Below are positions 35,301 through 43,031 of a stretch of DNA of 64,000 bases, in pieces; the stretch's first letter is position 1; each line of letters starts with the position of its first letter. The DNA comes from an uncultured Pseudomonadota bacterium. Its GTDB lineage: Bacteria; Pseudomonadota; Gammaproteobacteria; CAJXQU01. Location: NCBI GenBank assembly GCA_913058255.1, contig CAJXQU010000004.1:1-64000 (forward strand), in the 5' to 3' direction. The notes under the pieces are model-generated. The model did no database searches, was not told where the DNA came from, and worked only from the letters and a program-made list of their open reading frames with translations. The position numbers and the translations under genes were made by a program.

Positions 35301-36107
35301 TTAGCTTTAACAGGTGCTTGGGTTGATAAAGAAAAAGGACTGATTTCTTTAATCGCGCTTGAAATGGGAAGTTCTTCGAGACTTTGTGCAGGTTGGAAAG
35401 CGGGTGAGCAGATTGTCGTCATGGGCGTTACTGGGACTCCAACGGAAATCCCAACAGGAGAAACCGTCGTTTTATTAGGTGGTGGCCTAGGCAATGCCGT
35501 GTTGTTTTCAATCGGCAAGGCACTACGTGCAGCAAATAATAAAGTGATCTACTTTGCGGGCTATAAGAATCCACAAGACGTTTTTAAAGTCGAAGATATA
35601 GAAGCAGCATCAGACGTGATCGTTTGGTCAGTCGACAAAGCTGAGGGGGTTGTGGCTATCGATACAACGCGACCACAAGACAAATCTTTTGTGGGGAATA
35701 TTATCGAAGCTATGATCGCTTATGCTGAGGGCGATCTTGGTGAAACGACGTTGAGCCTGAAAGATATGCAGCACTTGATCGTCATTGGCTCCGATCGAAT
35801 GATGCAAGCCGTTAAAGGTGCTCGATCAGGCATACTTGCACCCTACATCAATAAAAATCATGAAGCAGTGGGTTCGATCAACTCGCCGATGCAGTGCATG
35901 ATGAAGGGTGTTTGTGCTCAATGTATGTGTAAACATGTTGATCCTGAAACGGGTGAAGAGTCTTTTGTTTACTCTTGTTATAACCAAGATCAAGATCTGA
36001 ATAAGGTTGATTTTCCCAACCTGCGCGCAAGGTTGCGGCAGAATTCAGTGCCTGAAAAGCTTTCTAGCTTGTGGCTTGATCATCTGTTAGCCATTGATAA
36101 GAAATAA
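32397..36107 (+). CDS. Nfn-like fused flavo-iron-sulfur oxidoreductase
   Basis: 1236 residues in four parts. (1) About 1-295: no recognised domain. (2) About 296-400: a GltD-like iron-sulfur region with eight Cys (304, 307, 315, 339, 371, 379, 382, 386), enough for two [4Fe-4S] clusters. (3) About 438-900: a GltD-type FAD/NAD(P)H reductase with VMVVGMGPAGYTLS (445-450 dinucleotide motif) and a second site near PAGVIGGGLTGIDTATE. (4) About 930-1236: a PyrK/ferredoxin-reductase-like module with FLPGQFYR, GGGLGNAVLFSIGKAL and a [2Fe-2S] Cys set (1167, 1173, 1176, 1194). Parts 2-4 match the NfnB and NfnA halves of the electron-bifurcating transhydrogenase NfnAB in one chain. It may move electrons between NAD(P)H and a low-potential carrier. 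The role in this aerobe is unproven. Preceded by no strong Shine-Dalgarno. Confidence 0.82.
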   Translation: MTNIINNNAPLEINVPGFEYADLYEPQRLKELSDYFEAEVKKTDPQLSTDFAVYRACQGEGMKPQEISELLVRMAPQVGTFIAKMFNIISEHELQKASILADVESIFVLKKEVVAKLAKLFRGVDCAEWDITEVKSNFNLLSKLAFTEFDQDEDLERKVGRVGAALARLSNHFVLIGKGKDNDYKNAETEISRLREAVAADAAFSAITALEDDNEFVDGLLEVVQKWCFAAQNSAEMKQETAGWVTFKTPHKTDFEHLVSHLTIEKEGYTEWMGPEERRRRRDGFSLTDMRFTEREVQYEIDHCIYCHDRDTDSCSKGMRNKKEDTYKVNPLGENVTGCPLEEKISEMHVVKQQGDNIGALALIVIDNPMCPGTGHRICNDCMRGCIYQKTEPVNIPQIETSALTDVLFMPWGFEIYSLLTRWNPLNVKRPYAVPYNGKNVMVVGMGPAGYTLSHYLLNEGFGVVGIDGLKIEPLPEELTGTADTPPTPIQDFNDIYDDLDKRIMLGFGGVAEYGITVRWDKNFLKVIYLNLLRRQSFRCYGGVRFGGTVTIDDAWEMGFDHIAIASGAGKPTVIGLKNNMIRGIRKASDFLMGLQLSGAAKASSLANMQVRLPAGVIGGGLTGIDTATELMAYYPVQVEKILHRYEVLSKEMGEDIVRVRYDEEETIILDEFLDHGHQIRSERERAKAAGEAPDFQTLVHGWGGATMFYRKGMPDSPAYRQNHEEIAEALDEGIQLAEGMSPVAAHADQYEHLNAVTFDKLEQKDGQWVNSGDQVDVKLKSLFVAAGTSPNTIYQDEFPDTFKMDWKFYQRHEPEWVKNDPNLTPMDDVTNPKIGKPAPFTSYHKNGNYITFYGDNHPVYAGNVVKAMASAKDGYPYVVKLFEEDIRQLKPEDQSQREQALTSLQDRLDNAFHATVVEVNRLTPTIIEVVVKAPLQAEKFLPGQFYRVQNLESLAPVIENTVLATEGLALTGAWVDKEKGLISLIALEMGSSSRLCAGWKAGEQIVVMGVTGTPTEIPTGETVVLLGGGLGNAVLFSIGKALRAANNKVIYFAGYKNPQDVFKVEDIEAASDVIVWSVDKAEGVVAIDTTRPQDKSFVGNIIEAMIAYAEGDLGETTLSLKDMQHLIVIGSDRMMQAVKGARSGILAPYINKNHEAVGSINSPMQCMMKGVCAQCMCKHVDPETGEESFVYSCYNQDQDLNKVDFPNLRARLRQNSVPEKLSSLWLDHLLAIDKK

Positions 36108-36206
36108 TAAGAACTATTTCTTATTCAAATATCTGCCGCTATACTCATGTTTCTTCTGTCAGATAAAAATTACTAAATCGTTAGAATTAGTGGAGAGCAT
36201 ACAATA

Positions 36207-37067
36207 ATGAGTAGAGAGAAAGAGAACGTTTTATATAAACCTTGTTTTCTTGTGTTAAGTGTTATCGGAGCATTTGGCTTGCTTACAACGAGCATGGTCA
36301 TGGCTAATGATGAGTCTGTCGATGCTGAGCTTAGTGCTATTGAAGAAAGAACAGCTCCTGTTGGTCAAGTCGACGTGGCTGTAGCGGATGGCGCAACTGA
36401 AAGTGATGTTCCTGTTAAGGAAATCAGCATTGGTCAGAAAACCTATGATGCTGCTTGTGGCGTTTGTCATGCTGCGGGCATCGCTGGTGCACCAAAGTAT
36501 GCTGATGCTGATGCATGGACTGCACGTATAGAGCAGGGTAGGGATACACTTTACGAACATGCGATCAATGGCTTCACAGGCTCAAGTGGCATGATGCCAG
36601 CGAAAGGCGGGCGTACTGATATTGCTGATGATGATATTAAAGCCGCAGTAGATTATATGCTTGAAGCTGTTGGAAGTGTTCCAGTTGCTGCAGAAACAAC
36701 GGAAGAAGTTGTTGAAGCTACAACAGAAGAAGTTGTTGAAGCTACAACAGAAGAAGTTGCAGAAACCACCGAGATGGTTGTCGAAGAAGCTTCTGTAGTC
36801 GTAGCTGTTCCTGCAGGGAAAGGCAAGGAAGTATACGATTCAGCCTGTTTTATTTGTCATACATCAGGCGTTGCGGGCGCACCAAAGTTAGGTGATAAAG
36901 AAGCTTGGGCACCTCGTATTGCGCGAGGTAAAGACACGTTATATGAGCATGCCCTGAAAGGGTTTATGGGTGATAAAGGTATGATGCCTGCGAAAGGTGG
37001 TCGTGCTGATATTGCTGATGAAGATATTAAAGCTGCGGTAGATTACATGATCGTAACCGGGGCCTGA
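36207..37067 (+). CDS. Diheme c-type cytochrome with two tandem c5-like domains
   Basis: 286 residues. After an N-terminal export signal (about 10-33), two homologous class I cytochrome c domains follow. Heme sites are CGVCH (84-88) and CFICH (214-218), each with a distal Met in GMMPAKGGR (Met130 and Met260). The two domains are so alike (AGAPK, DTLYEHA, GMMPAKGG, ADIADxDIKAAVDYM) that recent internal duplication is evident. They are joined by an Ala/Val/Glu/Thr linker with near-exact repeats of EEVVEATT. It is a periplasmic electron carrier, probably to the ctaCDE oxidase. Separate from the Nfn-like gene by 99 bases; its own ribosome binding site GGAGAG is present. Confidence 0.9.
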   Translation: MSREKENVLYKPCFLVLSVIGAFGLLTTSMVMANDESVDAELSAIEERTAPVGQVDVAVADGATESDVPVKEISIGQKTYDAACGVCHAAGIAGAPKYADADAWTARIEQGRDTLYEHAINGFTGSSGMMPAKGGRTDIADDDIKAAVDYMLEAVGSVPVAAETTEEVVEATTEEVVEATTEEVAETTEMVVEEASVVVAVPAGKGKEVYDSACFICHTSGVAGAPKLGDKEAWAPRIARGKDTLYEHALKGFMGDKGMMPAKGGRADIADEDIKAAVDYMIVTGA

Positions 37068-37085
37068 TATTGAGATTGAAGGTCT

Positions 37086-37113
37086 AAAAAGGGGACGTTT
37101 TCGTCCCTTTTTT
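37086..37113 (+). terminator. Terminator of the cytochrome gene
   Basis: GGGACG pairs with CGTCCC around TTTT, flanked by A and T runs, 18 bases after the stop. It lies between convergent genes and may act on both strands. Confidence 0.85.
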
Positions 37114-37120
37114 GCATGAA

Positions 37121-38305
37121 TTATTTTAATTCTAAGAGTTTTTTAGCAACTTTTTTTCTGAAATTATATTTCACTGGGTGGTTTATCATCAAGGCAAAAG
37201 GCACCCAGGTTTGTGAGCGGAAAACATAACCGGCATAGGTGCTCACCTCTTTTAGCGTGCCACTTTTCACAAAAATCTTATCATTTTGTTGGCTGAGTAA
37301 ATTTCGATAGGGTGAGAATTTCTTTAAGAGTTCGATCAACTGCCGAGTGCTGAGTCGGTTGGCACGTGATAAACCGGCCCCTTCTTTTACAGTATAGTTA
37401 TTCCAGTGAAATATCTGATCAATTTGGCTAGCGACTGCTGCTTGTGATTTTTCGATAGTTGCAGGAGCGCCCTTGGCTTCGACTCCGAGTAATAAAAATA
37501 ATTGATTGGCTATAAAGTTATTGGAATATTTCAACATGGCACTGACGACTTCAGAGAGTTTGTGCGAATTTTGATGACGATAGAATGGATTCAACGTCAT
37601 TGGCGAAACTCCTATCAGCAGCTTGTTCGTTGTTTGAATATTTTCTGCGTTAAGTTTCGCGACTAAAATTTCAGCAAAGTAACGTGAACCGGAGCGATTT
37701 TTACGTAAATTAATGCGATGTGTACCTGAGGGCAGTTTGCTGCCAGCTTGTAGCATTGTCGATGTGAGGGGGGTTTGAGCTTCTGCACTGTATGTGGTTT
37801 TATTTTTACGTCGTATATTAATCGTATTGAAATTTGCCGTTAGTGCGCTGGGTGATGCGTCATAGGGGTTGTTTGTTGCTGATTGCCCATGGATTATCAA
37901 GTCGGATGAAAAATAATTATGATCAATTCCAACGCCATTAATTTCTTTTAATCCTTTGGCTTTTAAAGCCGCGACGATGAGATCAATTTCTTCTGAGATC
38001 AGAAAAGGATCGCCATAACCTTTTATCCATAAAATATCATTTTTATCGAGATAAAAATCAGTAATGAATCGATGATCAGCTCCCCAGGTTTCGAGTGCGA
38101 TAAATGCGGTGAGTATCTTTAAGGTTGAAGCCGGAACTAATGGTAAATCTGGCTGGATGGCAATATGCGTATGTTTTTCTGAACCGAAGATTAAACTCGC
38201 ATGTTTCATGTCTTTAATTTTCTGAAACACATCGTCAGAATATTCTTCTGCGAAGTTATTTGAAGCATGACTCAAAGCGATACAGAAAATAAAAAGGCGT
38301 AACAT
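37121..38305 (-). CDS. dacB: D-alanyl-D-alanine carboxypeptidase/endopeptidase (PBP4, peptidase S13)
   Basis: 394 residues with an N-terminal signal (about 1-19). Penicillin-binding motifs are present: SxxK as S60-T-L-K63, SxN in YSNNFIAN, and KSGT (KTG-like) in FVKSGTLKEV. PBP4 trims cross-linked peptidoglycan in the periplasm. It is shorter than E. coli PBP4 (about 477), so part of the inserted domain II is reduced. The ATG is at 38305. The gene is single; the plus-strand cytochrome terminator lies just beyond its stop. Confidence 0.88.
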   Translation of the reverse strand: MLRLFIFCIALSHASNNFAEEYSDDVFQKIKDMKHASLIFGSEKHTHIAIQPDLPLVPASTLKILTAFIALETWGADHRFITDFYLDKNDILWIKGYGDPFLISEEIDLIVAALKAKGLKEINGVGIDHNYFSSDLIIHGQSATNNPYDASPSALTANFNTINIRRKNKTTYSAEAQTPLTSTMLQAGSKLPSGTHRINLRKNRSGSRYFAEILVAKLNAENIQTTNKLLIGVSPMTLNPFYRHQNSHKLSEVVSAMLKYSNNFIANQLFLLLGVEAKGAPATIEKSQAAVASQIDQIFHWNNYTVKEGAGLSRANRLSTRQLIELLKKFSPYRNLLSQQNDKIFVKSGTLKEVSTYAGYVFRSQTWVPFALMINHPVKYNFRKKVAKKLLELK

Positions 38306-38361
38306 GGGTTGAATACCTTGTTAGAAGTTCAATTAAGATTTGAAAATGCTAGCGCGTAACG

Positions 38362-38406
38362 AAAAATGCCAGTTGCCGGATATTTCTCCAACAGCTGGCA
38401 TTTTAA
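38362..38406 (-). terminator. Terminator of the ctaB-small protein unit
   Basis: AAATGCCAG (38364-38372) pairs with CTGGCATTT (38395-38403), and the A run at 38362-38366 is a U-tract on the minus strand. It ends the leftward oxidase-assembly operon. Confidence 0.7.
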
Positions 38407-38428
38407 AATATGGCATAACGACGAGAAT

Positions 38429-38611
38429 TTAGCTGAACAATTCTCTAATCGCCGTAATGACCACTTCAGAAGATTGGCCTATGTTCAGTGGAGCTGAAGG
38501 ATTTTCTCCAAATTTGGCCCCCATGAAGTAGAAACCAATCATGATAAGAGCTATTCCAATAACCATGATTGTAGTTAGGATAAAAAACTTTTTATCGGCT
38601 TTTTTACTCAT
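38429..38611 (-). CDS. Small single-helix membrane protein
   Basis: 60 residues: a basic N-terminus (MSKKADKKF), one hydrophobic helix (ILTTIMVIGIALIMIGFYFMG) and a short polar tail. A Shine-Dalgarno GAGAGGAAAA is close upstream of the start. It lies 62 bases after ctaB and before a terminator, so it is the last gene of the leftward oxidase-assembly operon. No known family. It may be a small subunit or assembly factor of the oxidase; that is inference from position. Confidence 0.6.
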   Translation of the reverse strand: MSKKADKKFFILTTIMVIGIALIMIGFYFMGAKFGENPSAPLNIGQSSEVVITAIRELFS

Positions 38612-38673
38612 TGTGCAATTTTCCTCTCTTGAATTTAGTGTTTGTTTATTATTATCAGGTAGGTAACTATACT

Positions 38674-39600
38674 CTAGGCGCTACCCATGAAGATGCCAAG
38701 ATCCCATTTAAAGTAATGATCAATTAGTAATGCTGAGAATATTACCGTTAAATAGATTAGTGAATATGTGAAGGTTTCCATCGCCAGCTTATCGGAGTCG
38801 GATGAATATAATTTGATTGCGTATTTCAAAAAGATGCCACCCGAGATGACCGCTGTGACCAAATACAATAAGCCGCTCATGTAGGTGATGAATGGTAGTA
38901 GGCTGACAATAAATAGCAAAACGGTATAAAGCAAAATAAGCAGCCGCGTATATTTTACGCCGTGGGTGACAGGTAACATGGGTACATCCACTTTTGCATA
39001 TTCTTTGCGACGGTAAATAGCTAAGGCCCAAAAATGTGGTGGGGTCCAGACAAAAATAATTAGAAACAAAAGTAGTGAATGTGGCTCAAGTGTTCCTGTT
39101 ACGGCTGTCCAACCCAAAACGGGTGGTGCAGCACCAGCGGCGCCACCGATAACGATATTCATTGGTGTAGCGCGTTTGAGGTACATGGTATAGACAATCG
39201 CATAGCCAATTAAGGAAGCTAGCGTTAGAACTGCAGTGAGAGGGTTGACCAGCACAGTGAGGATCAACATAGCGATTGCACCGATTACAAACGCAAAAAT
39301 AATGGCATTTTGAGTGGTTATATTTCCTTCTGGCAATGGACGATGTTTGGTTCTGGCCATTTCAGCATCAATTTTCTCGTCAACGACATGGTTTATTGCG
39401 GCGGCCGAAGCGGCAGCTAAGCCAATTCCTATTGTGCCGAAGATCAGCGGTTGCCAAGGCACCATTCCAGGAACGGCGAGGAACATGCCAACAATCGCAG
39501 TAAAAACGATCAAACTTACGACTTTTAGTTTACAGAGTCCCAGATAATCTTTTAGGCGAGGTGTTGAGGATATGATCGTGTTTTCGATTGATTGACTCAT
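38674..39600 (-). CDS. ctaB: Protoheme IX farnesyltransferase (heme O synthase)
   Basis: 308 residues of the UbiA prenyltransferase family; it attaches a farnesyl group to heme b, giving heme O. The first Asp-rich motif is in NHVVDEKIDAEMARTKHRPLP and the second in YRRKEYAKVDVPMLPV. About nine membrane helices. The ATG at 39600 (MSQSIENTI) is chosen; the ORF extends further upstream to 39708 without family-like sequence. It sits 166 bases after the SCO-like gene. Heme A synthase (ctaA), its usual downstream partner, is absent here. Confidence 0.94.
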   Translation of the reverse strand: MSQSIENTIISSTPRLKDYLGLCKLKVVSLIVFTAIVGMFLAVPGMVPWQPLIFGTIGIGLAAASAAAINHVVDEKIDAEMARTKHRPLPEGNITTQNAIIFAFVIGAIAMLILTVLVNPLTAVLTLASLIGYAIVYTMYLKRATPMNIVIGGAAGAAPPVLGWTAVTGTLEPHSLLLFLIIFVWTPPHFWALAIYRRKEYAKVDVPMLPVTHGVKYTRLLILLYTVLLFIVSLLPFITYMSGLLYLVTAVISGGIFLKYAIKLYSSDSDKLAMETFTYSLIYLTVIFSALLIDHYFKWDLGIFMGSA

Positions 39601-39723
39601 AATATTATATTTTTTTGGTTTATTTTGAATCTGGACGTCGGCTCCATCTGCGTCCCTGCTCATATGAGGCGGGTAGTTTCGAAGCGTCCTTGCTCCATTT
39701 CTTAACAAAACTTAATCGACAGA

Positions 39724-39752
39724 CTATAGCAGTAACATCTTATTTACTACAA
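39724..39752 (-). promoter_or_regulatory. Possible promoter of ctaB
   Basis: On the minus strand, TTGTAG (complement of 39747-39752) and CTATAG (39724-39729) are 17 bases apart, about 125 bases before the ctaB start. A weak match; ctaB may also be read from the SURF1 promoter. Confidence 0.3.
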
Positions 39753-39766
39753 GTTTTAGTTCATAT

Positions 39767-40378
39767 CTAAAGCTGTGAAACACGGAAAATCTTAACCAGA
39801 TCTTTAATAATATCGGATGGGTTTTGATCTGGGGAGTAGCTCATCATCAGGTTTCCTAGCGGATCAATAATATAAAGTCGTCCGCCAGTGAAAGCATCTT
39901 CAATACCCTCAACTTTGAAAGCATTTATAAATTCTGGAGAAACATCTTTCGATTCTAGAATAAGTTGGCCGTGATAATCTTTTAAAGATACTTCTAATTG
40001 TGCTTGATCCGAAATGGTTTTCACGATCAATATACGTTTTACGCGATCATAATGTTTGCCGATGGCTAAACGTATTTGTCGCATTCGGTAGATATTACCG
40101 ACACATGTTTTGTTGCAATTTTCTTCAGTCAGATAAGCAAGGCTCCATCGTTTCTGCAGGTAGATTTGTTCTTCTGGTTTCAGCGGGTCGAGTAGCTGAA
40201 CGTTATCAAGCGTTCTTGGAGGTTGGATTAATTCGCCTTTGCTGGCCGAACCACCATCACGCCCTAGATCTGTAAATTTATATAGAACCCATGCTCCGAT
40301 ACCAGGCGCAAGGAAAACGACGAAAAGAAGGATTAGCGTCATTCTAGATTTAAATTGTTTAGATTTTTCAGTTGTCAT
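39767..40378 (-). CDS. SCO1/SenC-like thioredoxin-fold assembly protein
   Basis: 203 residues with an N-terminal anchor helix (MTLILLFVVFLAPGIGAWVLY) and a thioredoxin-like domain. A CxxxC pair (ENCNKTCVGN, about 92-96) resembles the copper-binding CxxxC of SCO proteins. YIIDPLGNLMMSYSPD and DIIKDLVKIF match the C-terminal SCO pattern, though the usual His ligand near the end is not obvious. It overlaps the SURF1 gene by 11 bases. It probably delivers copper to, or reduces the CuA site of, cytochrome c oxidase. Divergent from canonical SCO1. Confidence 0.75.
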   Translation of the reverse strand: MTTEKSKQFKSRMTLILLFVVFLAPGIGAWVLYKFTDLGRDGGSASKGELIQPPRTLDNVQLLDPLKPEEQIYLQKRWSLAYLTEENCNKTCVGNIYRMRQIRLAIGKHYDRVKRILIVKTISDQAQLEVSLKDYHGQLILESKDVSPEFINAFKVEGIEDAFTGGRLYIIDPLGNLMMSYSPDQNPSDIIKDLVKIFRVSQL

Positions 40379-41114
40379 TGCGTACCTTTGTTAAATTAAC
40401 TAATAAATAGATGAAGAGAAGAACAGCGGCCATCGCAAACCACTGGAATGCGTAGCCATAGTGTTTTGCAGCACCAGAACCGGGGAGTACCCAATCGCGG
40501 AGATAACCTTGAGGACTTTCTTTGTCGAGACGGACGATGTAAGGGAAGTATGTTTGGCTTGTTAATGACTCCACCGCGTCGATTTTGATTTGCTGTACTC
40601 GTGATAAGCCATTGTCTAGATGTTCGGTGAGATCGTCACTGAGTTCGATCCCAGAAAAAAGCGCTTTTTTTGCTGTGCCAGAGATGGTTAATAGTTCTCC
40701 AGAGAGAACATTAATTTCTGGAATTATTCGACGATCCGGATTTGCTGGAACCCAACCTCGGTTGATTAAAATATAAATGGATTCATTGTCGAGTTTAAAA
40801 GGCGTAAAAATAAGGTAACCGGTTCGACCATTCATCGGCTGGTTATCGAGTATGAACTGGTGTTCATCTTCAAACGTGCCGCGTGCTTCCACTTTCTTCC
40901 ATTGCATAATGGTTTGATCATCTCGGTCAGATGACTTCGAGTTCAGATCAAATGCATCACCATAGTAGTTAGCTTCGAATAGATTCATATGTTGCTCTTT
41001 TTGGTCTGCCCGATCTAATTGCCAGAAACCCAGTGAAAGTAAAATGGGGAAACTGATCAACATTGCGAGGCTCGGCCATAAAGAGGGGCGGAATTTCCAT
41101 AGTCCAAATTGCAT
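40368..41114 (-). CDS. SURF1 family cytochrome oxidase assembly protein
   Basis: 248 residues with helices at both ends (about 13-32 and 225-243) flanking a periplasmic domain, the SURF1 topology. Typical motifs: LGFWQLDRADQKE near 30-42, FILDNQPMNGRTGYLIFTPF, and ILINRGWVPANPDRR. SURF1 helps insert heme a into subunit I. The start lies 91 bases from the divergent DUF2909 gene, marking the start of the leftward assembly half of the locus. Confidence 0.92.
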   Translation of the reverse strand: MQFGLWKFRPSLWPSLAMLISFPILLSLGFWQLDRADQKEQHMNLFEANYYGDAFDLNSKSSDRDDQTIMQWKKVEARGTFEDEHQFILDNQPMNGRTGYLIFTPFKLDNESIYILINRGWVPANPDRRIIPEINVLSGELLTISGTAKKALFSGIELSDDLTEHLDNGLSRVQQIKIDAVESLTSQTYFPYIVRLDKESPQGYLRDWVLPGSGAAKHYGYAFQWFAMAAVLLFIYLLVNLTKVRNDN

Positions 41115-41205
41115 TATATGTACGTGGCTACCAATTAAACGATCATAATGATACGCTTCGAAAAAAAATATTTCGAAACAATTTATTCTTTGAATCGAGC
41201 ACTCT

Positions 41206-41490
41206 ATGTTATTCAGCGAAATTTATAAAATCATTCTTGTCGTTATTTTCATCTCAATATTAATATCGTTGGCGAGTGGTGTTTTCTTTTTAATAAAAGA
41301 TCCGAGTAATTCTAACCGAGTAGCGAGAGCATTAACGGTAAGGGTTATTTTATCGGTTACTTTATTTCTATTATTAATCTATGGTTTTTCCGCAGGACTA
41401 CTCAAACCTCATGGTTTGATGTTGCCAACAGAAGTGACGCAGGCGCAGCATTTATTTGAGAATAATTCCCAGTTAAGTGCTCGCAAGTAG
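41206..41490 (+). CDS. DUF2909 twin-helix small membrane protein
   Basis: 94 residues with two membrane helices (about 8-30 and 46-66), separated by a short basic loop (LIKDPSNSNRVARALTVRV). This matches the DUF2909 family found in proteobacterial cytochrome oxidase clusters between ctaE and SURF1; here it lies between SURF1 and ctaC instead. Its function is unknown but its constant location implies a role with the oxidase. The start ATG follows a weak ribosome binding site. Confidence 0.75.
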   Translation: MLFSEIYKIILVVIFISILISLASGVFFLIKDPSNSNRVARALTVRVILSVTLFLLLIYGFSAGLLKPHGLMLPTEVTQAQHLFENNSQLSARK

Positions 41491-41819
41491 TCTGCTTTAC
41501 CGTGTGATTTTCGTTTGTTGGTTGAAAGTAAAAAAATACAGATTGATTTTTGTAAGGAATACATATGCAAAGCAAGAATAAATTGAGAAAGATTAGTTAG
41601 TTACAAAAAATACATTTCAACGAGTGATAAGGTTGAATAAAATAAGTAATTCCAAGGCCTTGTTTTATCAGTTTTTATAGGTAACATTACTAGCTATCAA
41701 AGTAGCCACACTCTCCAAGCGGGAATGAGCAGGCGCGACAATTATCGAGATAGCGAATTTGTTGTGCTTAACTAACATATAATAAGAATTCAAATTAATC
41801 TGGTGCCGAGGAAAGTTTT
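41491..41819 (+). promoter_or_regulatory. Intergenic region with promoter for ctaC
   Basis: About 330 bases without a recognised gene, the start of the structural oxidase operon. TATAAT at 41778-41783 is a good -10 candidate, 37 bases before the ctaC ATG; a matching -35 is poor, so an activator is possible. Around 41564 a short frame of about 11 codons follows AAGGAA; too short to call. Confidence 0.4.
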
Positions 41820-42971
41820 ATGTCTAAGCCGCGAACTTCTATGCTGCGAACTCTTTTTCTGATCGTCGTTTCATTTACTTCTATGCTCGTGGTGACCCCC
41901 GCTTGGGCGGATTGGGCACTGAACCTGACTAAAGGGGTTACACCCATAAGTCATCAAGTCTACGACCTTCATATGCGAATTTTATGGATTATGGTTGTTG
42001 TTGCAATTGTTGTTTTTGCAACGATGCTCTGGTCGATAATCCATCATCGAAAAGATAAAGGTGCGGTTGCCGCAAAATTCCACCACAGTACAGCGCTTGA
42101 GTTGCTGTGGACCGCCATCCCTATTGCTATTCTTGTTGTTATTGCGATTCCAGCAACCAAAACATTGATCGCGATGGAGAAAACAGCTGATGCCGACATC
42201 ACCATTAAAATTACGGGTTATCAGTGGAAATGGGAATATAACTACATGGGTGAAGACCTTACCTTCTTCAGCGTGCTTGCAGCAGATAGCCGAGCGGTAG
42301 TCGACAAGACTAGTGATGCGAAACCAGAGGATATTGACAACTATCTACTGGATGTTGATAACCCAGTCGTATTACCAATAAACACAAAAATTAGAATATT
42401 AACGACTGCTGCGGATGTTATCCATGCATGGTGGGTTCCTGCCCTTGGTTGGAAGCGTGACGCTATCCCTGGATTCATTAATGATAACTGGACCTATATA
42501 GAAGAGCCGGGTATTTATCGTGGTCAGTGTGCAGAACTTTGTGGTAAAGACCATGGGTATATGCCTATCGTTGTTAAGGCTGTTTCAAAAGCGGAATACC
42601 AAACATGGCTTGTTGAAACAAAACAAAAAATTGCTGAAGCATCTTCAGGTGCTGATCGTGAGTGGACACTTGATGAATTAATGGCGCGTGGTGAGGGAGT
42701 TTACAAAACGAATTGTGCTGCTTGTCATCAAGCTAATGGTGAAGGTATTCCTGGAGTGTTCCCTGCTCTTGTAGCTAGTCCGATTGCGACAGGCGCAGTT
42801 GAAGACCACATTAATATCGTCATGAATGGTAAAGCGGGTACTGCAATGGCTGCTTATGGAGCCCAGTTAAACGATATCGACATAGCAGCAATTATTACTT
42901 ATGAGCGAAATGCTTGGGGTAACAAGGTGGGTGACCTAGTACAGCCTATGACGATACAAGCTACTCGATAA
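41820..42971 (+). CDS. ctaC: Cytochrome c oxidase subunit II with fused cytochrome c
   Basis: 383 residues. After the signal (about 10-30) and two membrane helices (about 52-72 and 94-113) comes the CuA domain. CuA ligands are His202, Cys237, Glu239, Cys241, His245 and Met248 (CAELCGKDHGYM). A C-terminal cytochrome c follows, with CAACH at 299-303, making this the caa3-like form that takes electrons directly from a bound heme. Aromatic strip ITGYQWKWEY is intact. First gene of the structural operon, 60 bases before ctaD. Confidence 0.96.
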   Translation: MSKPRTSMLRTLFLIVVSFTSMLVVTPAWADWALNLTKGVTPISHQVYDLHMRILWIMVVVAIVVFATMLWSIIHHRKDKGAVAAKFHHSTALELLWTAIPIAILVVIAIPATKTLIAMEKTADADITIKITGYQWKWEYNYMGEDLTFFSVLAADSRAVVDKTSDAKPEDIDNYLLDVDNPVVLPINTKIRILTTAADVIHAWWVPALGWKRDAIPGFINDNWTYIEEPGIYRGQCAELCGKDHGYMPIVVKAVSKAEYQTWLVETKQKIAEASSGADREWTLDELMARGEGVYKTNCAACHQANGEGIPGVFPALVASPIATGAVEDHINIVMNGKAGTAMAAYGAQLNDIDIAAIITYERNAWGNKVGDLVQPMTIQATR

Positions 42972-43031
42972 ATAAAAAAACAGCCTGAAAAATATTACTA
43001 AAAGTAAAAAATTATTTAGAGGATATAACAG

